The position numbers were made by a program, and so were the translations under genes. Below, piece by piece: positions 1-11,732 of a stretch of 64,000 nucleotides of DNA (position 1 is the stretch's first letter; each line of letters starts with the position of its first letter). A model generated the notes under the pieces. The model was given only the letters and a program-made list of their open reading frames with translations. It made no database searches and was not told the origin of the DNA. The stretch covers positions 1,302,001 through 1,366,000 of the forward strand of contig JAGMVK010000008.1 of the NCBI GenBank assembly GCA_020747065.1. The letters run 5' to 3'. The DNA is from Cadophora sp. MPI-SDFR-AT-0126 (taxonomy: Eukaryota; Ascomycota; Leotiomycetes; Helotiales; Ploettnerulaceae).

Positions 1-456
1 ACCTTGTTATGATTTTTTCAATGTAAAGAAATCAAAACCTGATGTCACGATTCTATACTATTTGTCACTCCAATCCACGTTAAAGATTAGAGGATTATGA
101 GATTGGTAGTTTCCTTTGAGTCCAATCTGCCGAGTTTTGGTTCTGTAATACTTGGGGAAAAATTGTTGTTGTTTTGAACCCCCTTTTCACGGACGCGAGA
201 TTACGTGCTTCGAGATGGGAGCCAACTTCAACATTTCGACCCATGCTTAGACTTAGAGTGCTGTAATCGCTATTCCACAAGAATACGAAGCTCCAACTCT
301 TCTGTTCTACCACCGTTTATCGTCGATGTCACATAGAATAGCTTCCCAGAAGCTCTCAGTACATGTTATGTGGCTCACACGTTCGAGCCATTCAATTAAT
401 CGCTTCCACTTCTATATCCACTATCCACAAGCAACCGCAGTATTCAATCCTCTGAT
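1..456. other. Intergenic, 3' side of the aldolase gene
   Basis: No protein-like reading frame with family signatures was seen on either strand. The right part should carry the 3' UTR of the minus-strand aldolase gene. The left edge is cut by the window, so a gene ending just outside cannot be excluded. Confidence 0.5.
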
Positions 457-1736
457 CTACTTCCCATACGGCCCCGTCAGCTTCGGCGCCGCTCCCAGTC
501 CCTTCGCCGTGTACAACGATGCGGTGACACTCGCCTGCAAGATCAAAACATCCGTTGCCACGCTAATCATATCAAAACCCATCTCCGCATACCCCCTACT
601 CTGCTCTCCACTCGTACAAAAAATGCCCGCCTTCTTCCCTGCCTTCTTACTCGCCTCCAAAATCTTCCTAATAGCCTCATGCAACTCCTCATGCATAACG
701 CCATCCACGATCGGGTGCCCGATATTGTTCCCTAGATCGAACGGCCCGATGAACAGCACGTCGATGCCGGGTACGGCGGCGATGGCATCGACAGCGAGGA
801 GGGCTTCTTTGGTCTCGATTTGGACCATGATGATTGTCGCGTCGTTGGATTGCTGCAGGTAGTCTGTTGAGGTGAGGGAGGGGGAGAAACGGGAGTGGGG
901 GAAGGGGGAGCCGAAACCGCGTTGGCCGGTGGGTGGGAACTTGGAGCTGGTGACGAGCTTCTGCGCATCTTCTACGGTGTAGAGGAGCGGGACTAGGATG
1001 CCGTGCGCACCGGAGTCGAGAGCGCCTGTTTTTGTGTCAGAGGCGGATTGAGTGATGCGACGGAAACCTTACGCTTTACCATGAATCCTTGATTGTCAGG
1101 GATTCGAACGATTGGACTTACTCCACACGCTGCTATAGCTGGGACAGCCTCGTGCATGGCGGCATCTGAAGAGTATTAGATCAGAATATGTGTAGTACGA
1201 AAGCATGTTGTTTTGACAAGGGCTGAGGCAAGATTTTTCACTTGGCTGCCACGGATATACCGTCCAGGGTCTCACAAAATCGACCCTTCCCAATAAATTG
1301 GGGCAGAAAGGAACTCCAGGGTAGACAAAGAGCAAAGTCTGCGGAAGGAAGTCCAAGATAATGAGAGAGCAAATGCGTGTCGTGGTTGCAACAGCAAGCA
1401 CAATCAAAACACTTCAGAACAGTCATACCATCCATGTTTCCATGTTCACCTAAACACTGATTAGCATAAGTCCACTTTCAACCTCAAGTCACAAAATTGC
1501 AAACTCACAATCAACGACCACCCAATCAACACCTGTGCTCGCAAGAGTCCTTGAGACATTGCTGCCCGGAATCATCTGCCTATAGATTTTCATCATACGT
1601 CAGAAAAGAATTCTCCGATCAACTCGTAGAGCCTAGACTTCTATAAACAGATGACTTGCCAGCATCCCATACTTGGCTCCTTCCCCTCATCAAACGCCAC
1701 CTTTAATCGATTCGCTTTCTGCATGGTAGTCGCCAT
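457..1736 (-). CDS. HpcH/HpaI aldolase / citrate lyase family protein
   Basis: Class II pyruvate-type aldolase (family of 2,4-dihydroxyhept-2-enedioate aldolase), predicted to cleave or form 2-keto-hydroxy acids; the real substrate is unknown. Five exons close in phase: 1736-1656, 1575-1509, 1449-1429, 1165-1073 and 1025-457, giving 276 aa. Seen in the translation: DCEHG after the first beta strands (conserved Glu/His of the family), SPIVRIP with the conserved Arg, MVQIET with the metal-binding Glu, and LFIGPFDLG with the metal-binding Asp. Exon 3 is only 21 nt. The start is the ATG of MATTMQKANR, since the upstream in-frame extension looks like 5' UTR. There is no targeting signal, so a cytosolic enzyme is inferred. 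Length fits the family (about 250-280 aa). Confidence 0.88.
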
Positions 1737-4700
1737 CGTGAGATGTCTCTGGTGCTTTGAAGCTCTATTTCTAAGCCGATATTGCAACGAAGGGTATCTA
1801 GGAGAACGAAGATCAAGAGAGGCTCTTGTAATGTAATTTCTGGCGAATCTGAAAAGTGATAGAGGTAAGAATGAAAAAGAATGCATGGTTTGAGGTCATA
1901 CTGAGAGTTCAGTTGCCGTTACCGATACCCCACACTTACTAGCTCCCCTAAATCTCACGCCAGCGCCAAAGATGGGGTGAAGCTTTTAGGAGGCGTCAGG
2001 GCAATGCAAGATCTTATTGTAATCACGTGGGTGAGGGGTCGATGAGGGGTTGCTAGGTGATCTTTTTGGCTCTGGCTTGCTTTGTCTTGCGTTGCGTCAT
2101 TTCGTCTTAGGGTTAGAATTGAAGGACAAATGCGCTTCGCCAGTACAGCATTTGAGTTTGGCTTTGACACTTGATTTGAGTTTTCTGGTTGCTATTTCAG
2201 AGCAGAACTCGTGGCTGGAAGTTCTTACTGCTTGAGCGTTGAGCAATGACGCTTTTCTAGGTGTTGGCTGATGTTGAGGTTGCGCGTGGCACGTTATATG
2301 AAGTACAGCGTGCTTGGATTGCTCCAAGTTCGAAGCCTTAACTTCAGTCATAGAATTGATGGAGTTGATAGGTTGAATTGTGAGAACCAGTATTAACAGT
2401 AGTATCTCTGAGAATGGTAGCTCTTTATCGGGTAATTCTGTCCATGGCGTAAATTTCCTCATTCGGAACAGCCAATGGGCTTGTGTAACCAGCGGTGAGG
2501 CTTCCGACTCGCAATTTTTCCAGCATTCAGCCACAGCAAGGAACAAGCCTGATATCCTCGTGGTGGCTCTCCATAGTCTCGAACTTTCTCCACAGTCCGG
2601 GGAATCCAGAATGCCCTCTTTGCTGCAGCTTCCCCAGTAACCATGGGCCAGAGCGCTGCAACCTATCACAATGGAATCTTGAGCAAATGCCTCCCAAGCT
2701 GATGATAACCTGATCTTAGAATAATACCATGCCAGTGTAATGGGATTGCCAATTGGATAAATGCGGATAAATACTTCATTTCCCCTCATTACGAGTACCG
2801 AGTCCTGTGGTACTGCATCCAACTGCATGTTTACCTCCAGACTGCACTACGTTACAGCTGTCCACACAACTCGCCTGCGGAAGCACCTCCTGCATAGCGC
2901 AAGCGCTGTGCACGACCAGTTCGCTGATAACTGGAGGCTCATGTTGCTCGAATACATTGGGCTAGAGGCAGAGACAGTATTATTCGGAAAGCCGTGAGTA
3001 ATAGTTACCAAAGATTCGCAAAATTATGTTCGTATTCAGGTGCCAGTTGTCTCTTGCAGTCGAAGAGACTGCCTCTTTTCCGACCTTCCGTTCAGAAGAA
3101 GGAAGTATGTTCGGATGATGGAGAAAAATCAGTTGTTGCGAAGTTCGCTGGCTTGCTTTGGACGAAATAGGCCCATAAGCCTCGAAATCCAGAAGTGAGA
3201 GTAGGAGCGGTGTGATGTAGGATTTCGATTTGCAAGACAACAAACAGCCCAGCTCTCCAACTTGCAGCGCTCCACAAATGAGAATGCAAGCCGGTGTTCC
3301 TGCCGATGAACTTCGCCCTGCAACCCGAACCGGTCTTGTAACTCGAACTTCTCCACACGGATTTCGGACACATGCGGCCACGCAGCCAACCCCCACGCTA
3401 TAAGCCCGCTGGCGGCCTTGAAAACCCTGAAAAAGTGCAGGGCAGAAGCCACAACAAGGGACCCTGGCTGGCCGCGATCCACGAGACTTGATCGGTGACG
3501 GGGACGCAGCGACCAGACCGTCCCACGGCTTTGGGAGGCGGGAAAGACTGGCGGGGCCATCTCGCGCGAGATCCACGACAGGAGTGTTGAACAAGGTGAT
3601 GAGGGGCTTCCCAAAGCCCAGTTGTTCATCCATAAGATCGTGAAGCAACAAAAATATAGTATAGATGCCTAATCGAAATTCTGTTGAACAAACATGTGTC
3701 TGCCGACGCCGATATCGAAGCAATTAATCAATCACAATGCATGCACTCATCCCACGCTTGAAAATCACTTGCTTGCTTGCTTCGGTGCATTTCCAGTCGA
3801 GGGGGTGGCGAACGGGCGAATAAGGAACAGGATGAAAATGTTGAAAAACCTCAAGATGATCTCGGTCCGGGGAAGCCTTTGATCTTTCCCCCGTTTCAAA
3901 AGGGGGAAGGAAACCAGCCTCGAAAGAAAGAAGATGCACCTGGGCTGAGCCATGATGGGCATCGAAGTCAGAGAGGGGCATGGATGGAATGTCACTGACA
4001 GACCACGGAGAATTTTCAACGCGGCCAATACTACTTGTACAATCGGCTTTGCTGACATCATTATGTCCGTTCAAGTCCTTTATTCGATGCCCAACTTTCT
4101 ACGGCCGACTCGTAAACCTTCTCAGAGCAACCAAGATTTTCTGTTACACCTCTTCCACATCTGAGCCTCCCTATTATTCTTACAGTGACTTCAACCCAGT
4201 TTTAGATCTTAGACCCACCGGCCGGGTCAATTGTCTCTTCACGCATTACCAGAATCCACATGGAGCCATACATTCAAATACTCATGTACTCGTTGCCCCT
4301 GTCTTTTCATGCCAGTTAACCCAGGTGCCACACCGGCTATTGATCCAAGCGGCCGTTTTGACTTCGCTCTTTGCCGGCTATTGACTAGATGACCATCTCC
4401 ATCTCTCCCCCACTCCACTTCCCGTATTCCCGATGCCATCACGACCACACCTTGCCTTCCTTCTCTGCCCTGAGGATTCTTCCTGCTTCCCCGGCCGTCT
4501 CATCTGGCAAAAAGGAAACAAGCGGCAATTTTTCATCTGGAAATGACGCTCTCTTCGGCTTAGTAGTTAGTTACTCCTGGCTGTTAGTGTGGGGCAGCCA
4601 TGGCTCGCTCGCTCCCTCGCATGGTCCTCTTCGCTGCTCTGGGTTTCTGGCTCTGTGCAACGATGGCCGGCCTGACGTTGGGAAATAATCCTTGGGCTGG

Positions 4701-5022
4701 ACTGGACAGAGCCGGCGTTCATAAGAAGGCTCAGTGACCCCATCATCATGGGTGAGTGAGTGGTTCTCCCTTGTATTTGCCTCAGTTTCTGCTTGACTTG
4801 CTGCAGCTTTACAAAACTATCTGTCTTGATTCTTCGACTCTCAACTTTCAACTTCTAGTCATTGAATGCTATACCCCTTACGTCAACCTGACTTACTGAC
4901 TGGTCGCTCCTCCTCGATTCTTTGTCCCAACTTACATTAGAGTGATAACCTCTGTCGCGTGCCATTCGCTCTTCCTCGTACAGGCCTCCATATACAGTCC
5001 ATACTGTCTACAACTTCTCAGA
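1737..5022. other. Gene-poor region with two orphan open frames
   Basis: About 3.3 kb without a recognisable gene. Two long minus-strand open frames lie here (2097-2828, 243 codons; 2980-3723, 247 codons), but neither shows a domain, signal peptide or plausible splice structure, and the second overlaps other open frames in a GC-rich patch (about 3340-3570). The right end (about 4400-5020) is pyrimidine-rich, as expected for the promoter and leader of the gluconokinase gene. A spliced noncoding transcript is possible but not shown. Confidence 0.4.
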
Positions 5023-5798
5023 ATGCTTTCCTACGAGAATAGACCGGCCATGGCTCAACCAACACCCCCCACCGCCGATCACATATCCATGCCTGCCTCT
5101 TCAAACAACGCTCTTACCAATGGCACACGGTCAAATAATACCAGCCAACCCAAGACCGAACACAGTCACATCTGGTTGATCACTGGACCAGCAGGATGTG
5201 GAAAGAGTACCGTAGCACAATTCCTGGCCAAGAGCATGAATCTACCCTTCATTGAAGGCGATGAGGTACTTATTCTTCTTTACTTTTGCTTTCGACTACT
5301 ATCACCCCTCCACTCTTGCCGCAAACTTTTGACTAACTATATTACCCACAGTTCCACCCCCAGTCCAACGTCGACAAGATGTCCAAAGGAATTCCTCTTA
5401 CCGACGCTGATCGCTGGGACTGGCTCACACGACTTCGTGAAGAAGCCGTCAACCAGATCTCTTCCGGCTCGCAAGGCGTCGTCCTCACCTGCTCGGCCCT
5501 CAAGCGCAAATACCGCGACGTCATCCGAGTTGCAGGTTTCTACTCGCAAGGAGCACGCGTACACTTCGTATACCTACATGCGCCGGAAGAAGTGCTCGCT
5601 GCGCGGGTCGGTGCTAGAGCAGGCCACTTCATGGGCGCGAATATGGTGCATAGCCAGTTCAGCATATTGGAGGCTCCGGGAGAGAAGGAAACGGATGTCA
5701 TCAGCGTTGATGTGAGTGGTTCAATAGAACAGGTCGAGGAGGAAGCCTTAGCGAAGATTCAAGAAGCGGTCAGATCGGAGCTGGTGAAGGACTCGTAA
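5023..5798 (+). CDS. Gluconokinase (D-gluconate 6-kinase)
   Basis: Phosphorylates D-gluconate with ATP to 6-phosphogluconate, feeding the pentose phosphate pathway; cytosolic. Two exons, 5023-5265 and 5352-5798, joined in phase through GDE|FHP, the family's conserved Asp-x-x-His-Pro substrate loop. The Walker A motif is GPAGCGKST; later family features are the SALKRKYRD segment and the HFMGANMVHSQF segment. The product is 229 aa from the first ATG or 220 aa from the ATG at 5050 (MAQPTPP); the second gives a more usual start, and both carry a disordered N-terminal tail of some 40-50 residues before the kinase core. Single-domain gluconokinases are typically 170-220 aa. Confidence 0.92.
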
Positions 5799-6495
5799 TG
5801 GAGAAAGGGAGTGTGTGAGTGGCCGTTCTGGATCCGTTAATTGGCATGGAGTTGGTGGAATTGGGCCAGAGGACCAACAGGTTTCTGTCCGCTGAGCATG
5901 TTTTCGTACTGATGTCCTATTGCTGGGTTCGTCTACGATTCTAGTTACCATTGTTGGCTTTCTTCTTTGCTACTTCGGGATCGGGTTGCAGCATGCGATA
6001 TCACGGCGCAGGGATACAACAAAAGGCGTCGGGCTGGAATTTTGAGCTGGTTGCAAGCCAGTTGCTGGACTTCGGAGCTAAGACCAGGGTGTGAACTATA
6101 TTAGACTTTTTTATAGTCGGCGAGACTTTAGATCTTCCACGTACAATATCATGGCAACAGATGTTGTACGACTTTAAATTGCATATTGCCTATTCTCATC
6201 TCATGACTTCTGCTTATCTATTTTGTCTGACCTTGTTCCGGTTTTCCAAGTCCAATTCTTGCGGGGTAGTCTAACACCCCGCACTTTTTCCATTCCGTCA
6301 GCCTTGAGTAAGGTGACAGCGCATCCAACATGATGAGGCTGAGGCGAGGGTTTCACCCATTGACCTTTTATGTGTTGCCAACAAATCGATCATACTTGTT
6401 TCCCACGTCTCGTCCTGCAGATAATGTACTCCCGCTGACTTAAAGCACTCTTAAGCTATGTCAGACAGTATGACGCTGTGGCCCCCTCTCAGTAA
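5799..6495. other. Convergent intergenic region (3' UTRs)
   Basis: About 700 bp between the stop codons of the gluconokinase and E2 genes. No coding signature was seen. It should hold both 3' UTRs and polyadenylation sites. Confidence 0.5.
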
Positions 6496-7984
6496 TCACC
6501 TCAGGTGAATGACCATCGAGTCTGGGTCTTCAACGAAGCCCCTGACCACCTCTGCAGCGCGGGCCATTGTCGCTCCATCAATAATGCGGTGATCTGCACT
6601 CCAACTGAAATTGCACACCTGTTTCTGGACCAGCTGACCCGTTGCATCGAAAGCTGGAATGGTCCTGGTTTTGCCAACGCCTAGGATGGCAACCTCCTTC
6701 TCGACGATGACGGGCGAGACGTATGTGCCTCCAATGCTACCAATGTTCGACACCGTGATGGTCCCACCGCTCAGGTCTTGGCTGGATAGCTTGCCTGCTT
6801 GGGCGAGCGATTGGAGACGGTTCAGCTCTGCAGCGATGGAGAGGATGTTGAGACTGGATACGTTCTTGATCACGGGGACTATTAGCCCGTTGGGTGTGTC
6901 CATGGCTACACCGATGTTGTGCTGACTTCGCATAACCAGCACGGGCTTCGACGAGGTTGGGTCGACGTCTACCCTTGAATTGAGTGCTGGATAGCGGTCG
7001 AGAGACATCGATACTGCCTTGATAATGAAGGGTAGGAATGATAGCTTGCTAACTTCATTGACTGGGAATTTCACCAGACGTCTATTTAGTCTAGCTCGCA
7101 GCTCTGCTATGCCGGAGAAGTCAATCTCGTCTGCATATAGAAAATGCGGGATGTTCAGAGACTTGGTCATGGTCTTGAACATCTGATGTTGGGTGTTTGA
7201 GAATTGAGTTATGGTTTCTGTTTGAGGTCCACTAATCGATGCTGGAGAGGATACTTGACTGCTAGAGCGAGACTCAGGAGCACTATCTCGATTCTTTGCA
7301 AATTGATAGACATCTTCCTTCAAGACTCGTCCGTCCCTGCCAGTGCCATTGACATCTTCAATCTTGACATCTAACTCTTTAGTCAAGTGCCTGACAGCAG
7401 GAGTTGCTAATGATGCATGTCTCCCCTTTGGTGGACTTGATTTTTCTTCCGGTGGTGATACGTCTGGAGTAGATTCCGCTTCCGTAGCTGGTGGTCGTGG
7501 CGTCTTTTCGGTCTGTGTCTGAGATTCCTCTCCAGTTCCAGGTTCCGTCAATGCCGCTAGATCTTCCTGTTTGATCTCGCCTTGTATGTCGATATCGACC
7601 AAAGGTTTCCCCACCTTTGCCATATCCCCAGCATCGTAGTGAAGCTTCTTAATGACGCCCGCAAAGCGACTTGTGATCTCCACAGAAGCTTTGTCACTCT
7701 GGACTTCACATAACTTATCCCATTCCTCAACACGAGCTTCGGGCTCGACGAACCATTGAATGATTTCGCACTCACGGATTCCTAATCCACAATTAGAACT
7801 CTATCCACAATAGATAGAAATACTTACCCTCCCCAATGTCCGCCAGCAGAAACGGTTTTATGGCCAGTGCCCTGGCAGAACAACTGAAAGACCGGGTGCA
7901 AGGGCCCCGTCTCGGGAGCGTCGTCAGACCGCTGTAAACACGCCATTGTCTCGCGGAAATCCTAGAAAAGAGCTGTACACGCAT
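6496..7984 (-). CDS. DBT: Branched-chain 2-oxoacid dehydrogenase E2 (dihydrolipoyl transacylase), mitochondrial
   Basis: Core acyltransferase of the branched-chain 2-oxoacid dehydrogenase complex, moving acyl groups from lipoyl-lysine to CoA in Leu/Ile/Val breakdown. Two exons, 7984-7828 and 7781-6496, give 480 aa. Domain order: Arg-rich mitochondrial presequence (about 1-40); lipoyl domain with the lipoyl-lysine in QSDKASVEI; Pro/Ser/Glu-rich linker; peripheral subunit-binding domain (ATPAVRHL to GRVLKEDV); catalytic domain ending in ADHRIIDGA, the HxxxDG active-site motif. The QSDKAS lipoyl context and single lipoyl domain favour the branched-chain enzyme over pyruvate or 2-oxoglutarate E2. 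It shares a divergent 224-bp promoter with ATP10, also mitochondrial. Confidence 0.93.
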
Positions 7985-8208
7985 CCTGAATACGAGACCA
8001 AGTTCGACGCTCCAATAATCTGGAGAAAACTTCTGTGCTGCTCACATTCTTGAGGGGTTATGTGTAGCATTTAATCGGAAATCTGGGGAAGGCTGTCCTT
8101 TGACCCGTTTCTAAGCGGTCAGGCCTCGGCGGCAAGCTGTGCCGAGATGGATAGGGCCAAGTTCGCTAGAACTTAGATTCAACAAAATCCGTCACGACAT
8201 TCAACACG
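7985..8208. promoter_or_regulatory. Divergent promoter between E2 and ATP10 genes
   Basis: The start codons of two nuclear genes for mitochondrial proteins face away from each other across only 224 bp, so both promoters and leaders must lie here. No individual site was assigned. Confidence 0.6.
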
Positions 8209-9287
8209 ATGATTATCTCACGACGCCCTCTACGGCCGCTGGACTTCAAGCTCGAGGCAAAAGCATGTCTACTCTGTCAATGGCGCACCTTCAGTACTTC
8301 CTACCGACGTCTAGCTGAGAAGGAAACTCCAGCTCCCCCGACAACTCCTGTCCCTCCAGAATCTCCCCTCGCCGATGCACCGAGATCCTATGGCAAAGCC
8401 GTTTCCGAGTTCACGCCCAAACCTCTAAGCCGACCAATTGGCCTGCCCAACCCGCCGCGAGCTGGAGAGAATGCGGGAGTGGATAACAGGAGTTGGAAGC
8501 AGAGGAGAGATGACTTCGTGGACTACGACAAACATCTTGTGAGGCGGAAACAGCTGTAAGAATTTCCTCCGAATGGGAATGAATTTAAAAGGGCTCTACT
8601 GAATTGAGACGTAGGACGCAAAAAATCTCAACTCCATATTTCAGAGAATGGAGTAACATGCGCCTGCACAAGGGCAAATCCTTTCTCGCACCTCCACGAC
8701 TTTTCAAAGGCGAGCGGGCGCTCTATTTTCCGAATTTCCAAGGCCAAACTCTATCCAAAGACAAGATAGTCAAGGATACAACACCAGTATTCGAGAAGAA
8801 GATATCAGTAGTCAGTGTTTTCAGCAGCGCGTGGGCCGAGAATCAGGCGGCTACTTTCGCGGCAGAGAAGAACAATCCGGAGCTGCACGAGGTGGTGAAA
8901 GGTGGTGGGGGATTGGCGCAGATGGTGCAGATTAATATTGAGGAGAATGCTTTGAAAGCTATGCTTGTCAAGCTTTTCATGCCGAGCTTAAGGAGGAGGA
9001 TGGGTGCTGGAAATTGGGGACGATATTTCCTTGTTCGCAAAGGAGTGTCCGACGAGATCCGAGATGCAATTGGATTGCTGAATAGTAAGGTTGGGTATAC
9101 GTATCTACTTGACGGAGAGTGTAAGATTAGATGGGCTGGAAGCGGATCATGTGAAGGAGATGAGAAGGAAGGTCTGGTGAGAAGCGCCAAACGACTTATC
9201 GAGGAGCTGAAAGTCAAGCGGAAGGAGAAGCCAGTTCTGGACATCGGAAAGCCTGTAGAAAACCAGACCGCTGCAACGACAGCATGA
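8209..9287 (+). CDS. ATP10: Mitochondrial ATP synthase assembly factor Atp10
   Basis: Inner-membrane chaperone that helps incorporate Atp6 into the Fo sector of ATP synthase. Exons 8209-8555 and 8615-9287 join in phase (QL|TQKIS) to give 339 aa. The N-terminus is basic and Ser/Thr-containing, as for a matrix-targeting presequence. Family features seen: the FREWSNMRLHKGKSFLAPP entry segment, the VSVFSSAWAENQ strand, the NWGRYFLVRKGVSDEIRDAIG segment and the C-terminal GYTYLLDGECKIRWAGSG, which is the conserved redox-like fold of this family. Assignment by family pattern is strong. Confidence 0.92.
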
Positions 9288-9388
9288 TATTTGCTCGGAT
9301 ATACCCATACTTGTACAAAAACATATCTTCTGGCTAGCCAGCCCCAAAACGCCCGCTCAATGCATATCATAAAGCAATGCTCCTTCCT

Positions 9389-10169
9389 TCACATAAAGTA
9401 TATAAACATCAAAAAACAGAAAGCGATGAAGCTCCCCATGATAATCCCATCCCTTCTCTTCTTCGCTGATATCCTCCCAATCAAACTATTCAAGCCGGGT
9501 ACCTGAGCCGCCGCTCCCGTAATCCTCCTGTTGATACTCGCCAGCGTCTCCCTCTGGAGTCCAAAACTCTCATTCACCGCATACGCCTGACTTAGCACAC
9601 TATCCGCCATATTATGACTGTTGTCTATGCGGCCGCGCTCATCCAGCATGTAATCCGCCTCTGCGGCTTCTGGATTATTGGAGTGGTAGGCGTCAATATC
9701 GCTACGGACGTTCGAGAGCAGGTTCGCCCTATTACGAGCATCTTGTATCTGCGCCTTTAATCTGGAGAGTTCGCGGCGGTGTTCTTGGAGGACTTCGCGG
9801 TGTCGGGAGAGGTTGTTCTGTTTGAGGGCGGAGGCTGTAAGGGTTGCTTCTGAGTCTAGGAGGCGGGAGAGTTGGTTGTTGAGTGTTTCGCGCTGAGGGT
9901 TGTCAATATAGCTCAGTATGGTTGGAAGCCCTGATATACCTTTTCTAATAGATCTTGTAATTTCGCTTCTGTTTGTCTCTCATCTTCAGATGGTTTGGCG
10001 GGTATATTTGGGACTGCTGCGAATTGCGAATAGGTATGGAAAAGTGTTTCTGTCTGTAGGAGTTGTCAGTTACTGCTCGCTTTTGCTTTTCAATCTATCG
10101 ACGTACCTGCGTTTCTAAGGACCGGGCTTGCTGCCTAAGCTGTGCCCATCCCGTTCCAGTTGAAGACAT
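9389..10169 (-). CDS. GOS1: Golgi SNARE Gos1 (GOSR1/GS28 family)
   Basis: Qb-SNARE of ER-Golgi and intra-Golgi vesicle fusion. Three exons, 10169-10107, 10053-9940 and 9892-9389, give 226 aa, close to the usual size. Seen: N-terminal WAQLRQQARSLE helix start, coiled-coil helical bundle, SNARE core about DNSHNMADSVLSQAYAVNES with its heptad pattern, and a C-terminal tail anchor (GIIMGSFIAFCFLMFIYFM) with almost no lumenal residues. It converges on ATP10 with about 100 bp between stop codons and diverges from RPL35. Confidence 0.93.
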
Positions 10170-10278
10170 TATGGCAGATTTGTAAAGTACTGAGGATGTT
10201 TGGGTACTTGTTGCTTTGCTCTCCTTCTCTACTCACAACGTTCCATGTTCGGCCTTGACCTGACGCGGCCGAGCTTTC

Positions 10279-10286
10279 CACGTGAT
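10279..10286 (-). promoter_or_regulatory. RTCACGTG (Cbf1-type E-box) between GOS1 and RPL35
   Basis: The minus strand reads ATCACGTG, matching the RTCACGTG core bound by Cbf1-type bHLH factors. It lies 185 bp upstream of the RPL35 start codon in the divergent promoter. A second copy sits upstream of RPL9. The motif match is direct; function is inferred. Confidence 0.45.
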
Positions 10287-10470
10287 ATCAATTTAGTCAC
10301 TGCACGATCCGCGCACACCCCAACTAGCCCGTTCGGCTTCTCGGCCAATCAAATTATGTACCGCTAAGTACCGCCCACACCCAAAAATTCAAGCAAACTC
10401 AAGAATTTCCGCATTTCGACGAAGACGACACCGACAACTCCCCACGACAAACCACGCCAACACCTTCAAG

Positions 10471-11094
10471 ATGGTAAATCGCCCTACCCTTGCCAGCCCC
10501 TCTGAAACCCAATTACAAGAGCGAGTGCTAATGGATGCGAATTACAGTCGACTGGCAAAGTTAAGACCGGAGCTCTCTGGAGCAAGAACAAGACCGACCT
10601 TGCAAAGCAGTTGGGAGAGCTGAAGACTGAGCTCGGTCAATTGCGCACACAGAAGATTGCTGGAGGATCAGCTTCTAAGCTCACAAAGATGTGCGTATTT
10701 CGAGATTCCGTTTGGCAGTGTACATGCGACTTCGAAGCCAGCTCTCCATACATATACCGTCACGCTCATGAACAATACGATATTGAAAGGGAGTTGAGCT
10801 CAGAAGGCAGCATAAACGTAAGGAGGAGAACAAATAGCTAATCCATTTATCTACAGCCACGACATCCGCAAGTCAATCGCCAAGGTCCTCACAGTCATCA
10901 ACGCCAACCAACGCTCGCAACTCCGCCTCTTCTACAAGAACAAGAAGTACTTACCCCTCGACCTCCGACCAAAGCAGACGCGCGCCATCCGGAGACGCCT
11001 GACGAAGCACGAGAGCGGCAAGACCCTGGAGAAGTCGAAGAAGCGCGCCACCCATTTCCCTCAGCGAAAGTACGCCATCAAGGCAGAGGCTTAA
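10471..11094 (+). CDS. RPL35: 60S ribosomal protein L35 (uL29)
   Basis: Large-subunit protein near the peptide exit tunnel. Three exons: 10471-10473 (the ATG alone), 10548-10690 and 10857-11094, giving 127 aa. An intron directly after the initiator codon is common in fungal ribosomal protein genes. The protein starts [19 protein letters not shown], continues through the uL29 helices ([18 protein letters not shown]) and ends in the basic [11 protein letters not shown] and [14 protein letters not shown] segments typical of eukaryotic L35. The 166-bp second intron is longer than most in the window. Confidence 0.96.
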
Positions 11095-11732
11095 ATGAGG
11101 AAAACGAAGCAGCTGTGTTTGGGGGTTTTGACTGAATGTTGCGGGCAGGCTGGCTAGCAAGCGGGCAGGATTTGTGATTCGTCCTTTTTCGGCATGGGGC
11201 TCGCTTTCTATGGCTTTCTTGAATCTGGGGTCATGGTGTATGTGAGAAAATAGCATGGCTGGCATGGAGCCGACCCGAAAATTAAAAAAATCACGACATG
11301 AGCATCTTTTGAGATTGGTTAGGTCTGCTTGTGAATCTGGAGTGATGTTTGAAAGGTGCATTGGGTATTAAAGGTACATTAGGGCTTGCAGCTGGTTGGA
11401 TATTAGGTAGGCACCGATTCGACAAGCTCGACTTGAAGATTTGGGAAGCGGCTGGGCAAAGGATTGCTACGAATTGGACCGTTATAGTGATGCTAATTAA
11501 TTTTTTCGACCTTGATAAATTCCAGTTGGGACCCAGGAAAATCTCCCTTTTTCACCCCAAATACATTACCAGCTGACCTATTTTCACATGCCGAAGAGTT
11601 CTCTCAACACCAGACTCATAGCTTTGCAAGGGTATCAAAGTTCATTTTAATATCTATCATACTTCACATAACATCCACAGTCTCACCTCACCTGCGGTCC
11701 TCAGAAATCGATTCTCCAATCCCGTGTAGTCC
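11095..11732. other. Convergent intergenic region (3' UTRs)
   Basis: About 640 bp between the stop codons of RPL35 and the Zap1-like gene. No coding signature was recognised. Confidence 0.5.

Noticed and set aside
2097..2828. 243-codon minus-strand open frame as a gene
   Set aside because: No recognisable domain or conserved pattern; kept only as a low-interest orphan observation.
2980..3723. 247-codon minus-strand open frame as a gene
   Set aside because: GC-rich region with overlapping open frames in other phases, no domain, no signal or splice logic; coding status not supported.
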